Origin: an uncultured Christensenellaceae bacterium
Lineage (GTDB): Bacteria; Bacillota; Clostridia; Christensenellales; CAG-314
DNA length: 64,000 nucleotides
Direction of reading: 5' to 3'
Assembly (NCBI GenBank): GCA_910585195.1
Contig: CAJUCX010000008.1
Span: forward strand, 1-64,000
Shown: piece after piece, positions 24,591 through 32,471 of the stretch
How the letters are laid out: each line of letters begins with the position of its first letter
How positions within the stretch are numbered: the first letter of the stretch is position 1
The notes under the pieces: generated by a model
What the model was told of the DNA's origin: nothing
The model's input: only the letters and a program-made list of their open reading frames with translations
Database searches by the model: none
Translations under genes and position numbers: made by a program

Positions 24591-25444
24591 ACTTTGTATT
24601 CTTCCGTCAGCCCCATTCTGTTAGCCATGAAATTATTTTGCACTTCAAACACCGCTGTTTTACGTTTAAGGAATATCTTGGAGTTCAATATGGCAGAATA
24701 TGTCGCCCCTATAAGCAACGTTGAATTTATTATAATGTCAAAAACAACATCTGTCCATGCAGGGTGATAACGAAAAACAGTCATTGCTGTAACGCCTAGT
24801 AAAAACATACTCGCTTTTATTATGTTCTGTTTGCGTATAACATTTGATGACCGAAAGGTTATTGCGTCATTTTTTATGTTGCCATCACCACCCATGTCTA
24901 ATATATCATTGGGCGTGAATTTATCATACTTCACTTTACCATTAAGTATTTTTAATACAACTTTTTTAATTTTGCATAAGTCCTTATCTTCTAAAAATAA
25001 TTCTTCTTGCTTTTCTCTAAGCCAATCGTCTAAATCGCATTTTTCTTGTGGCAAATCTTCATAAGTCAACCTACCGCAAACCTTATTTATTAAGTTGGTG
25101 CAAAGGTTGCTATATCTTTCTCTATTCTCCGTTTCTACCGCTTCGCCTAATTGGACAAACAGTCTTTCACGCCTTATTTTATTTACTCGGAGTTGCTTTG
25201 TTGCTACCGCTAAATAATGAGCTGTATTAGGCTCACACTTTCGCTGTTGTAAATCAAAAGTGAATATTATATTATAAAGCAAAAGCATTATCGCAAGACG
25301 AATAAATATATTCAGCCAATAATTCCAATCTGCCAACCTGTCAAACTCTAAACTAATGCCGGCAGACAAAAGTATAAGCAGAATAAATGCAAATAGTACA
25401 AACGCAACCGTTACAATCGTATTAAAAGTATTTTTATTTTTCAT
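24587..25444 (-). CDS. Phage-borne membrane protein, 285 aa
   Basis: Unrecognised. Transmembrane segments at about residues 9-30 and 42-65 and a second pair at about 215-250; the central ~140 residues are charged and helical (EDLPQEKCDLDDWLREKQEE). Last gene of the late operon, overlapping the 168-aa membrane gene by ATGA. With its two upstream neighbours it may form a lysis or exclusion module, but this is only positional inference. Confidence 0.65.
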   Translation of the reverse strand: MKNKNTFNTIVTVAFVLFAFILLILLSAGISLEFDRLADWNYWLNIFIRLAIMLLLYNIIFTFDLQQRKCEPNTAHYLAVATKQLRVNKIRRERLFVQLGEAVETENRERYSNLCTNLINKVCGRLTYEDLPQEKCDLDDWLREKQEELFLEDKDLCKIKKVVLKILNGKVKYDKFTPNDILDMGGDGNIKNDAITFRSSNVIRKQNIIKASMFLLGVTAMTVFRYHPAWTDVVFDIIINSTLLIGATYSAILNSKIFLKRKTAVFEVQNNFMANRMGLTEEYKV

Positions 25445-25947
25445 TTATCTTTCTCCATTTCCTCATGCACAAATTTAGTGCAGTGTATTTCAAACACCTT
25501 AAAAGCAATGCCGACTGCAAAACTTATTGTAGACCACAAAAACACGCCATACATCTTGAGCGCCTGTTCTTCAAGTGCTTTTACTATTACCGTCAGTCCC
25601 ACCAAAAGCACAAGCGGCATAAGCAACTTAAAAAGTAAGTCAATATACCTATACCGCTTATACACTCTCTTTGCTGTTGCTATCGCTTGTTGGTCGGTCA
25701 TAGAAAGCGCGTCCGTTTCTATGTTGGCAATCTTTGTCTGCAACTTCTTCAAACTGTCATTAAGCCAAAACCGTTTTGACAGCGAAAAGAAGAGTAAAAC
25801 GAATATTATGCCTGTAATAGATACTTTGTATTTGACTGAAACGAATGCATTTGAGCCATATTCGAGCCATAGGCACAGCACCGGCACGACAAACATGCAA
25901 ATAAATTGGCAGACGATAAACACCGCCTGCCATTTGGTTTTTTTCAT
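25441..25947 (-). CDS. Phage-borne membrane protein, 168 aa
   Basis: Unrecognised. Four hydrophobic segments in two pairs (about residues 7-27, 35-53, 105-123, 135-155) flanking a charged helix (LKKLQTKIANIETDAL). Ends MEKDK, overlapping the next gene by ATGA. A holin-like role is possible but the layout is not a known holin class. Confidence 0.6.
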   Translation of the reverse strand: MKKTKWQAVFIVCQFICMFVVPVLCLWLEYGSNAFVSVKYKVSITGIIFVLLFFSLSKRFWLNDSLKKLQTKIANIETDALSMTDQQAIATAKRVYKRYRYIDLLFKLLMPLVLLVGLTVIVKALEEQALKMYGVFLWSTISFAVGIAFKVFEIHCTKFVHEEMEKDK

Positions 25948-25956
25948 ATTTCACCC

Positions 25957-26460
25957 CTAGTCTATTACAGGAACGAAGTCCTTTTCTACCGCCTTTGTTT
26001 CTTCCGCAATGGCTTTTATCTCTTCACTGACTTGATAATTGAGAACAATCGTTTGAGCTGATACGTCTTTGTTTTCCGCCTCTATCATTGCAAGAAGTTG
26101 TTCCCTTTGCTCTGTCGGTAAATTCCTCATGCTTGCAACTGCCTTTGCGATTGTATCAAGTTTCTTTGCGGTTTTTACTGCATTCTCTGCTGCCGCTTTC
26201 TGCACGTTTTCATTTATCTTTGCAAGTTCGCTCTCCACAAGCGGCATTACTTTTACCGACATATCCGTAGGCAAAACGCCGTTCATAAGTTCAACGATTT
26301 TCTTTTCATCTATTAACGCCGTTTTGGTTAAACTCTGGCTTGTTCTTTTAACAACTCCGTAAACTTTTACGGCAATAGATATTACAGCCGACACAAGCGC
26401 GGTTACGCCTGCTACGGTGAAATACGGGCTTATTACTTCCATTATTTGGTCTATTGTCAT
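25957..26460 (-). CDS. Phage protein with one membrane segment and a coiled coil; candidate holin
   Basis: A 167-aa protein: a hydrophobic segment at about residues 13-35 (FTVAGVTALVSAVISIAVKV) and a long acidic/basic helix to the C-terminus (ENAVKTAKKLDTIAKAVA). Small proteins with one N-terminal membrane helix downstream of the tail fibres are often holins or spanin-like; no endolysin is found beside it, so this remains tentative. AGGAGG precedes the start. Confidence 0.6.
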   Translation of the reverse strand: MTIDQIMEVISPYFTVAGVTALVSAVISIAVKVYGVVKRTSQSLTKTALIDEKKIVELMNGVLPTDMSVKVMPLVESELAKINENVQKAAAENAVKTAKKLDTIAKAVASMRNLPTEQREQLLAMIEAENKDVSAQTIVLNYQVSEEIKAIAEETKAVEKDFVPVID

Positions 26461-26474
26461 TGTTTTATTCCTCC

Positions 26475-26984
26475 TTAAATTTGTTGTTCGTTCTTTAACG
26501 CTTCGATGTCCTTTTGCATCTCTGCTATGATTTGCCCTTGCTTTATTATTTCTTCTGCAAGCCTGAGTTTCGCTGCCTTTTCTTCTTCATAGGCTGTTTG
26601 CAATGCGGCGTAGTTTTCCGCTGTCTGCTTAAATACTTCTCTTTCCGCAAGCATTTGCTGTTCGCCTTCTGCATCGACTTTTTCAAACTCGAAACGCAAT
26701 ACCTCAATTAAACGCCATTCGTTTATAACCGTCACACTCCCGTCGTTTTCTTGTCTTTTATCTTGCAAAAGGCAATGATTTGTCTCTTTAAGTCGACTTG
26801 CAGGAATTACGCACTCGTTGTTTTCCATAACAAAAGCGGCACCGTTAAAAAACAATACCGCTTGCCCTCGAATTAATGGCGTTTCCTGTAATTTGATTTT
26901 TAAGTCTGTGTTTGCGCACGCTTTTTGTTTCGCAGGCGTCCAAAACCCCGACACCGCACGTAATGTTAAAATTATTTCAATCAT
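26475..26984 (-). CDS. Phage protein with C-terminal coiled coil
   Basis: A 169-aa protein after the fibre genes. Residues 1-105 look beta-rich (RGQAVLFFNGAAFVMENNEC); residues ~105-165 are a strong coiled coil (EREVFKQTAENYAALQTAYE and onward). It may be a small fibre or baseplate accessory that trimerises. No family recognised. Confidence 0.6.
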   Translation of the reverse strand: MIEIILTLRAVSGFWTPAKQKACANTDLKIKLQETPLIRGQAVLFFNGAAFVMENNECVIPASRLKETNHCLLQDKRQENDGSVTVINEWRLIEVLRFEFEKVDAEGEQQMLAEREVFKQTAENYAALQTAYEEEKAAKLRLAEEIIKQGQIIAEMQKDIEALKNEQQI

Positions 26985-27036
26985 AATCCTTACTACCTTG
27001 TAACATATATTTGACTCTGTTGTTTTACAACGTTCA

Positions 27037-27558
27037 TTAACAATCTATAATTGCATCGTACATAAATTTTTTAAGTCTGTTATAAAACAATTCATGTGAT
27101 ATAATTTCACCTTTGTATTCACCAACACACATACTTGAAACCCCATAATTATAGATGGGGTCATCTATCCACTCCTGCTTAAAACCAAGTTTTTCAAGTT
27201 CACCATCTGGCAAAATACTTTTAAATGTACTTTCTCGGTTTTTAATATTCAGATAGTTTTCATAAAAAATTATTTCTTGATTATAGTACAATGAAATAAG
27301 ACTTTCGATTTTTTCAGTATCTCTAGAAGTTAAAGCTGTTTCTTCACGTTGTTTTAAATATAATATTTGTCGTTCATTATTTGATTTTTCTCTTAAATTA
27401 CTGATAAATGCATTCACTTCTTCTTCTCTTGATCTTTCCTTGTCTCTATCTTCTTTTGATGCATATGTAAGCCAAGAGACAAAAATCTTATTTCCTTTTA
27501 CGTAGCATTCATCAAAAAGCACTCTTACATATGTTTTGTCATTATCTAAAATAGCCAT
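27037..27558 (-). CDS. Phage hypothetical protein after the adhesin, possible fibre accessory
   Basis: A 173-aa protein, unrecognised. N-terminal strands (KTYVRVLFDECYVKGNKIFV), a highly charged helical centre and a C-terminal ELFYNRLKKFMYDAIID. Directly downstream of the Gly-rich fibre gene, where fibre chaperones often lie. AT-rich codon use. AAGGAG at the start. Confidence 0.6.
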   Translation of the reverse strand: MAILDNDKTYVRVLFDECYVKGNKIFVSWLTYASKEDRDKERSREEEVNAFISNLREKSNNERQILYLKQREETALTSRDTEKIESLISLYYNQEIIFYENYLNIKNRESTFKSILPDGELEKLGFKQEWIDDPIYNYGVSSMCVGEYKGEIISHELFYNRLKKFMYDAIIDC

Positions 27559-27567
27559 AATTACTCC

Positions 27568-28647
27568 TTAATACCATACTTGTGCATAGCCGCTACCGCC
27601 GACACCACCCGTATTGTTTGCTAGCCATGCATTACCGCCGCCACCGCCACCTGCACCACTATTATTTGGTGCGGCTGCTGGCACACCGCTGTGATAACCT
27701 GCCGCCCCGTTTCCATATGCACCTGCACCACCGCCGCCGCCAGTATTGCTTGATCCGCTTGCACCGCCTGAATGCGACGGCAATGAAATATTATTTACGT
27801 GTGCATACATCCAAATGTTGATTATATCTTTTTGTGTCCATGCACTGCCAGCATTATTTTGGTTTCCGCCACGTGCACCTGTTATTAAGTAATGCGCCTG
27901 TGCATATGCCGACTCTCCTACACTTGCAGTTCCTCCGCCACCGCCTTGGCCGGCTTGTCCGCTAGTACTTTTACCACCACGTCCGCCATTACCGCCACTT
28001 GCAGTAGCAACCCATGGAACCCAACTGTTATCAGTAAAATGCAACTCAATATGCGTGTTTTCCCCTGTACCACCATCTTGGTCATTTTGAGTATTTCCAG
28101 TGCCGCCTGCTCCTACTACAATTAAAGCGTAAGATAAATTGTCTGGTAAGTAAACTGTACCACCAAAAAAACCGCCTGCGCCGCCACCACCTGCTGAATT
28201 TCCTGCAGAAGTACCGCCACCACCACCGCCGCCGCCACCTTGCAATGCGATATTAATAAGATGTGTACCGACAGTCTTATTACCCTTTATGCCAGTTCTA
28301 ACATCCATTTTCATTCCACTGTTGTATGAGTTAGTTACACTTATTGAGATACTATTCCCATTTCTTCTTATGTATCTGTTTGCCGTACAAGTATATCCGC
28401 CGTGATTTGTCGGAAACCATCCTGCTTTTGCAAATGCGTAGTTTCCACCGTTTTTTGTATACCTTGGTATAATTTGCGTCCGGTAAAAAGCATTGCTATA
28501 ACTTATCAATTTACTTTGCCATATAAAGTCTCCGCTTTGATAAAGCTTTGGAACTGTCGTATTATTTACATCAATATTAGGTGCTGAAATATCATTCCAT
28601 TGCATTACATCTGTAAGCGTTATTCCATCACTTCTAAATTCTCCCAT
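27568..28647 (-). CDS. Gly-rich phage tail fibre / receptor-binding adhesin
   Basis: A 359-aa protein. Residues 1-60 (LTDVMQWNDISAPNIDVNNT) look like an attachment domain; residues ~130-355 alternate polyglycine tracts (up to nine Gly) with short aromatic or polar strands, ending GGVGGSGYAQVWY. This is the polyglycine-helix sandwich pattern of phage adhesins such as gp38-type tips. It probably binds the cell surface and defines host range. Follows the collagen-like fibre gene with 10-bp spacing. Confidence 0.8.
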   Translation of the reverse strand: MGEFRSDGITLTDVMQWNDISAPNIDVNNTTVPKLYQSGDFIWQSKLISYSNAFYRTQIIPRYTKNGGNYAFAKAGWFPTNHGGYTCTANRYIRRNGNSISISVTNSYNSGMKMDVRTGIKGNKTVGTHLINIALQGGGGGGGGGTSAGNSAGGGGAGGFFGGTVYLPDNLSYALIVVGAGGTGNTQNDQDGGTGENTHIELHFTDNSWVPWVATASGGNGGRGGKSTSGQAGQGGGGGTASVGESAYAQAHYLITGARGGNQNNAGSAWTQKDIINIWMYAHVNNISLPSHSGGASGSSNTGGGGGAGAYGNGAAGYHSGVPAAAPNNSGAGGGGGGNAWLANNTGGVGGSGYAQVWY

Positions 28648-28657
28648 ATTAAACTCC

Positions 28658-30757
28658 TTATGGTGCGTTAATTTTTCCGTCTGAACGTATACTCAAAAAA
28701 GTAGTACCATTATGTTGTATATTGAGCATACTTATTCCATTAGCTGTTTGCGTCTGAAATGACCACCCGTCGCCAATAGCAAATTCAATAACATTTGCAA
28801 AAAGACGCCTGTTGCCATCAGGGTGCGCAGAAATCCCTAAATCAGCAACATTATTTGTCCCATCGGCTTTAACTGCCATTGCTTGCATTATTGCCACATC
28901 CCATTTGGCAGAATCTCTATAAACACCAAAAAGTCCAATACGACTATTGTTAGCATCTTGCATTTCAACTGTATTGTATATTGTGCTGGTCGGCGTATTT
29001 GGTATTGTAGTCCTAACTATTTGATTATTACCTTGAAAACGTACCGGATAATCCATTAATAATGTGCGATTACGATCAGGCGTGCAAATTCCAAGCCCTG
29101 CACTGTTTGCATAAATTCTATCGTCATAATCTTTACTATCAGACACATGGAAATCTATTGTTGGGTTATTTCGTGTTCCATTTCCAATTTCAAGTGACAC
29201 ACCGTTTTTCCAAGTATTAGTGAATAAAGCATTATTGCAAACCGAAATATTATTATCGAACGTTGTATTTTCTGTAAAAGTTTTTTCACCTGTAATTGTT
29301 TGCGTGCTTATTAAATCAACGACATTCTCTGGAACTAGTGCATCGCCATCTTTTCCTTTATAATTTGTTACGACATTGCTACAAATTATATTTGTTTCAT
29401 TAATCTCGGCAATATGGCGCAAATCGCCGTTTGAAAACATGACACTACTTCCGACCGTTATTGGAATATTTTGTGGCATTAATGATTCTTTATTTATTAG
29501 TTCGCTTGATGTTTCCGACGAATAAAATATGCCAGGACCTTGCATCCCCCGCTCCCCCTGTTCACCTTGTGGTCCTTGCACACCCGTTTCACCCTGAATA
29601 CCTTGAACACCTTGCAACCCCTGCGGACCTTGCTCACCCTGTATTCCCTGTATGCCTTGCTCGCCCTGTGGTCCTTGCGGACCTTCAATGCCTTTGAATG
29701 TAGTCCAATAAACCCACTGCGTTGCACCTTTGATATACAGTCTGCCGTCCTCTGCCGTATCGCTTGAATTTATACCGGCTATATCATTTCTAGATAAGTC
29801 GGGATTATTGAAGTCCGCTTCCATTGCCGCAACTGACGAATACCAAACCTTTACGCCGCCGGGGTCGCCTTTTTCGCCCTTTGGTCCCACTTCACCACGC
29901 ACACCTTGAATACCTTGAGGACCTGTCAAACCTTGTATCCCTTGTACGCCTTGCTCGCCCTGCATTCCTTGCACACCTTGCGCGCCGCGCGGGCCGACCG
30001 CACCCTGCTGACCTGTTTCGCCGCGTTCGCCTGTTTCACCCTTTTCTCCCTGCTCTCCTTTCAAACCTTGCGGACCTTGAGCCTTAACCATTGTATCAAT
30101 AAACACGCCATCATCTTTACTGAACTCATACCAATTTCCATTCTCGCCTATATATGGCGCAAAATTGCTGTTGTTTCCGCTTCCGTATTGCAGCACCGAC
30201 CAAATGTTGGCAGGTTTGTCAAGTTCCTCGGGTGTTGGTCGGTAAGTCGGATTAAAAGACACCGCGCCCGACTTGACGATTGCATTATCTTCCAACTCAT
30301 TCAACCTATTGACGAGTGCTTGCACCTCATCAGGCACGGGAACTTGTCCGTTGCTCAGACTGCCGTCAATAAAGAACGTGAAGATTCCACTTGTGAATAC
30401 TTGGTAAATCTTTTCGCCGCTTTCAATATTTGAAGTGCCCGTGTCGACCTGCGCGCTGAGTGAAACGCCGCAAATACCTGCCGACTGCAATAACGTTGCC
30501 GGCAAATACGCATTGTACAAATACCCTTTAATATTCTTCTCTTCAAGTGTAGTGCCTGCCAAAATTACAGGCTCGCCCTCAGGCGTAAACTGCGCCGTTG
30601 TTTCGTCCACCCTGCCGAACCTCGCCAACACTACGGTTTTTGCAGGGTCAAAGGTTTTGCTCAAAACATACAGCTTGTTGACAAGTTGCGAGTACTGAGC
30701 GTATAGTTCAGTTCCGCACAATTGCAGTTGTCCGTTTGTTTTCCATTTTAAGAACAC
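28658..30757 (-). CDS. Collagen-like phage tail fibre / baseplate upper protein
   Basis: A 699-aa structural protein. Residues 1-160 form a BppU-like N-terminal domain; then a first block of about 27 Gly-X-Y triplets (GPQGLKGEQGEKGETG..., residues ~233-320), a globular insert, a second block of Gly-X-Y (residues ~357-410), and a C-terminal ~290-residue beta region (TGEKTFTENTTFDNNI) typical of fibre shafts. GTG start behind AAGGAGG. The collagen-like blocks should trimerise. Confidence 0.85.
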   Translation of the reverse strand: MFLKWKTNGQLQLCGTELYAQYSQLVNKLYVLSKTFDPAKTVVLARFGRVDETTAQFTPEGEPVILAGTTLEEKNIKGYLYNAYLPATLLQSAGICGVSLSAQVDTGTSNIESGEKIYQVFTSGIFTFFIDGSLSNGQVPVPDEVQALVNRLNELEDNAIVKSGAVSFNPTYRPTPEELDKPANIWSVLQYGSGNNSNFAPYIGENGNWYEFSKDDGVFIDTMVKAQGPQGLKGEQGEKGETGERGETGQQGAVGPRGAQGVQGMQGEQGVQGIQGLTGPQGIQGVRGEVGPKGEKGDPGGVKVWYSSVAAMEADFNNPDLSRNDIAGINSSDTAEDGRLYIKGATQWVYWTTFKGIEGPQGPQGEQGIQGIQGEQGPQGLQGVQGIQGETGVQGPQGEQGERGMQGPGIFYSSETSSELINKESLMPQNIPITVGSSVMFSNGDLRHIAEINETNIICSNVVTNYKGKDGDALVPENVVDLISTQTITGEKTFTENTTFDNNISVCNNALFTNTWKNGVSLEIGNGTRNNPTIDFHVSDSKDYDDRIYANSAGLGICTPDRNRTLLMDYPVRFQGNNQIVRTTIPNTPTSTIYNTVEMQDANNSRIGLFGVYRDSAKWDVAIMQAMAVKADGTNNVADLGISAHPDGNRRLFANVIEFAIGDGWSFQTQTANGISMLNIQHNGTTFLSIRSDGKINAP

Positions 30758-30836
30758 TTTATATCCTCCTTGTTTTTAATTTTTTGTACAAAAAAAGAAA
30801 GTCCGTTGACTTCCTCATTATTTTTTTATACTGCTA

Positions 30837-30865
30837 TTGACTTTTGGGGTAAAATTGCATATAAT
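30837..30865 (+). promoter_or_regulatory. Promoter of prophage small RNA 1
   Basis: -35 TTGACT (30837-30842), 17-bp spacer, -10 TATAAT (30860-30865). The 14 bases AATTGCATATAATA are shared exactly with the next promoter at 31004-31017. Confidence 0.78.
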
Positions 30866-30871
30866 AATATT

Positions 30872-30960
30872 AAGAAATTCGCTGGGGCTGAGGATGCTGG
30901 GCATTGGGCCCTGTCATTCCAGTGACCACACTTTTAAGTGCTGGTCGCGAATTTTTTTTT
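30872..30960 (+). ncRNA. Candidate prophage small RNA 1, about 89 nt
   Basis: Starts about 7 bases after a TATAAT box. An outer 8-bp helix (AAATTCGC 30875-30882 with GCGAATTT 30947-30954) closes a multibranch fold containing an inner hairpin (GACCA-CACT/AGTG-TGGTC, 30924-30946) and a possible GGGGC/GCCCT helix. It ends in nine T. It has no ORF with a ribosome site, and lies on the plus strand between two minus-strand structural genes. Confidence 0.65.
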
Positions 30961-30987
30961 ACCCTTAAATTATTTTTCGCAAAGGTG

Positions 30988-31015
30988 TTGACATTTTTGT
31001 ATAATTGCATATAAT
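30988..31015 (+). promoter_or_regulatory. Promoter of prophage small RNA 2
   Basis: -35 TTGACA (30988-30993), 16-bp spacer, -10 TATAAT (31010-31015); a near duplicate of the small RNA 1 promoter. Confidence 0.8.
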
Positions 31016-31021
31016 ATAAAT

Positions 31022-31083
31022 GTAAAGAGTTCACAGCCCCACGCGCTTCGTGCGTTATTTTGGCTGTGGACTTCTTTTTTTTA
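31022..31083 (+). ncRNA. Candidate prophage small RNA 2, about 60 nt
   Basis: An 11-bp stem (AGTTCACAGCC 31028-31038 with GGCTGTGGACT 31062-31072) encloses an ACGCG/TGCGT hairpin and ends in an eight-T run. The tail overlaps the stop codon of the minus-strand gene 31081-31704. CAGCCCCA at 31034-31041 is exactly complementary to TGGGGCTG in small RNA 1 (30883-30890). Confidence 0.65.
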
Positions 31084-31704
31084 TCTAAACGCAATTTCAT
31101 AAACAAACTGTTTATCACCCTTGTCTCTTATGTTAATTGTTATGTCATAAGTCCCTTTATCAGTTTCTACTTTCCCTTTGAAATAATGCCAAAACTTAAC
31201 ATCTTTATGTGCTGCCGTTTTTTTACCTGTTTCTTCGCTACTATAATCATATTTTGAATTAGTAATATAACTCGGCAAATCTTTTATATGTTCTTTCTTA
31301 TATAAAAACCCTCTTTGTGTAGAGTTGCCTTTCGCATAAAGATTTTTGTTTGCGGTAAATTTATCAAACTCTGCCAAAATTGATTTATTATCCGTATGTA
31401 ATTCAATTGGCTGAAAGTTTTTAATCATTTCAGCCAATTCTTTCATTTTGATTTTCTTTACATTTTTAAGCGTTTCGACCAATTTTTTCAAAGCCGCTTT
31501 TTTATCTTCGTCAATGCTCGGTAGTTGCTTATGTTCTCCGCTAGATTGCGGTTTTTCCTTGTCTCCCGTCCCTACATCATACCGCCCTGTCTTGCCCGTA
31601 AGTTCGTTGTATTTCTCAACCGCCTCGTCGGCGGTCATGTCTCTTGTATCAACGCCTTTGTCTTTCAGCACGGCGTAGACCATTGGAATAAAGTTTCCTG
31701 CCAT
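31081..31704 (-). CDS. Phage protein with LPD3-like C-terminal domain
   Basis: A 207-aa protein. Residues 1-45 contain a recurrent module (VLKDKGVDTRDMTADEAVEK then YNELTGKTGRYDVGTG) also found in the protein at 44879-45361. The last ~60 residues (DVKFWHYFKGKVETDKGTY then DITINIRDKGDK) resemble the large polyvalent protein-associated domain of barnase/EndoU/RelE-like fold. Could be a virion-delivered effector or nuclease, but no catalytic set can be confirmed. AAGGAGAGG precedes the start. Confidence 0.65.
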   Translation of the reverse strand: MAGNFIPMVYAVLKDKGVDTRDMTADEAVEKYNELTGKTGRYDVGTGDKEKPQSSGEHKQLPSIDEDKKAALKKLVETLKNVKKIKMKELAEMIKNFQPIELHTDNKSILAEFDKFTANKNLYAKGNSTQRGFLYKKEHIKDLPSYITNSKYDYSSEETGKKTAAHKDVKFWHYFKGKVETDKGTYDITINIRDKGDKQFVYEIAFR

Positions 31705-31836
31705 TTCCCCTCTCCTTAAATTTTGTTTTTATTTTAGTTATATAAATTTTGGGTATCAAAAAAGGAAAGCAATGTTTTTTGCTTCCCTTCTTGATTTTTT
31801 ATTGTTTTGTGATATACTCTTTGCACGAGGTGTTTT

Positions 31837-32361
31837 ATGCAAAAAATTTTTAATTTTGTTGAGAAAAACAAATTATGGTTTGCTCTTGGTTTTTTCATTT
31901 TGCTGCTTGTTTGTTATTTTGTGCCGACAAACTTGCTTGTTAGAAATGATTTTGTAACAAATACTACAGACGTATATCCTTCAAGTGCTTCAAACTTTTA
32001 TAATGTTTTTAGCAGTGACAATAAAACCATTTACAGTATATTGTTTGCAGTATTACAAATTTTACTGTTTATATTTATTGGTATTTTTTTTGCAAACTAT
32101 TTCATAAAATCAAATATATCCTGTAAAATTTCAAATTGCACATTTTCGGCAATATGTATTTTGCAAATACTTGACTTGATATTTTTGATAATAGATATGA
32201 TATATATTCAAAATATTACTACCACCAACTACTATTCATATAATATAGTTCCATACATAGGTTTTTATTTTTATTGTGCATTGACTATCTTTTCAATAAT
32301 TTATTTAGTTACTTTTATAACAAAAAGACTACAATATCACTATCTTGTTGAAAGTAAGTAA
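31837..32361 (+). CDS. Membrane protein cargo gene on the opposite strand to the tail operon
   Basis: A 174-aa protein with four hydrophobic segments (about residues 11-32, 65-90, 103-124, 136-160) and an outer Asn/Ser/Tyr-rich loop. It has its own promoter (TTGATT, then TATACT, 31796-31826), an AGG site and its own terminator. Strongly AT-rich compared with the flanking tail genes. Typical of a moron expressed from the lysogen; superinfection exclusion is a possible role, unproven. Confidence 0.68.
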   Translation: MQKIFNFVEKNKLWFALGFFILLLVCYFVPTNLLVRNDFVTNTTDVYPSSASNFYNVFSSDNKTIYSILFAVLQILLFIFIGIFFANYFIKSNISCKISNCTFSAICILQILDLIFLIIDMIYIQNITTTNYYSYNIVPYIGFYFYCALTIFSIIYLVTFITKRLQYHYLVESK

Positions 32362-32439
32362 TAAAAGCAACAGGCAACTGAGAATTAAGACAGACAACTA
32401 AAGACCTACAGTTCAAAATCGACAATAATGATTAATTTT

Positions 32440-32470
32440 AAGACGGCATAATTAAACGCCGTCTTTTTGT
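32440..32470 (+). terminator. Terminator of the membrane cargo gene
   Basis: An 8-bp stem AAGACGGC/GCCGTCTT followed by TTTTTG; abuts the convergent 3' end of the 849-aa tail gene. Confidence 0.85.
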
Positions 32471-32471
32471 T

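Noticed and set aside
29530..30070. Short-period repeats considered as CRISPR
   Set aside because: Period is 9 bases, coding Gly-X-Y triplets; no spacers.
29461..30433. Leu/Pro-rich plus-strand frames
   Set aside because: Antisense to the collagen-like repeats of the tail fibre.
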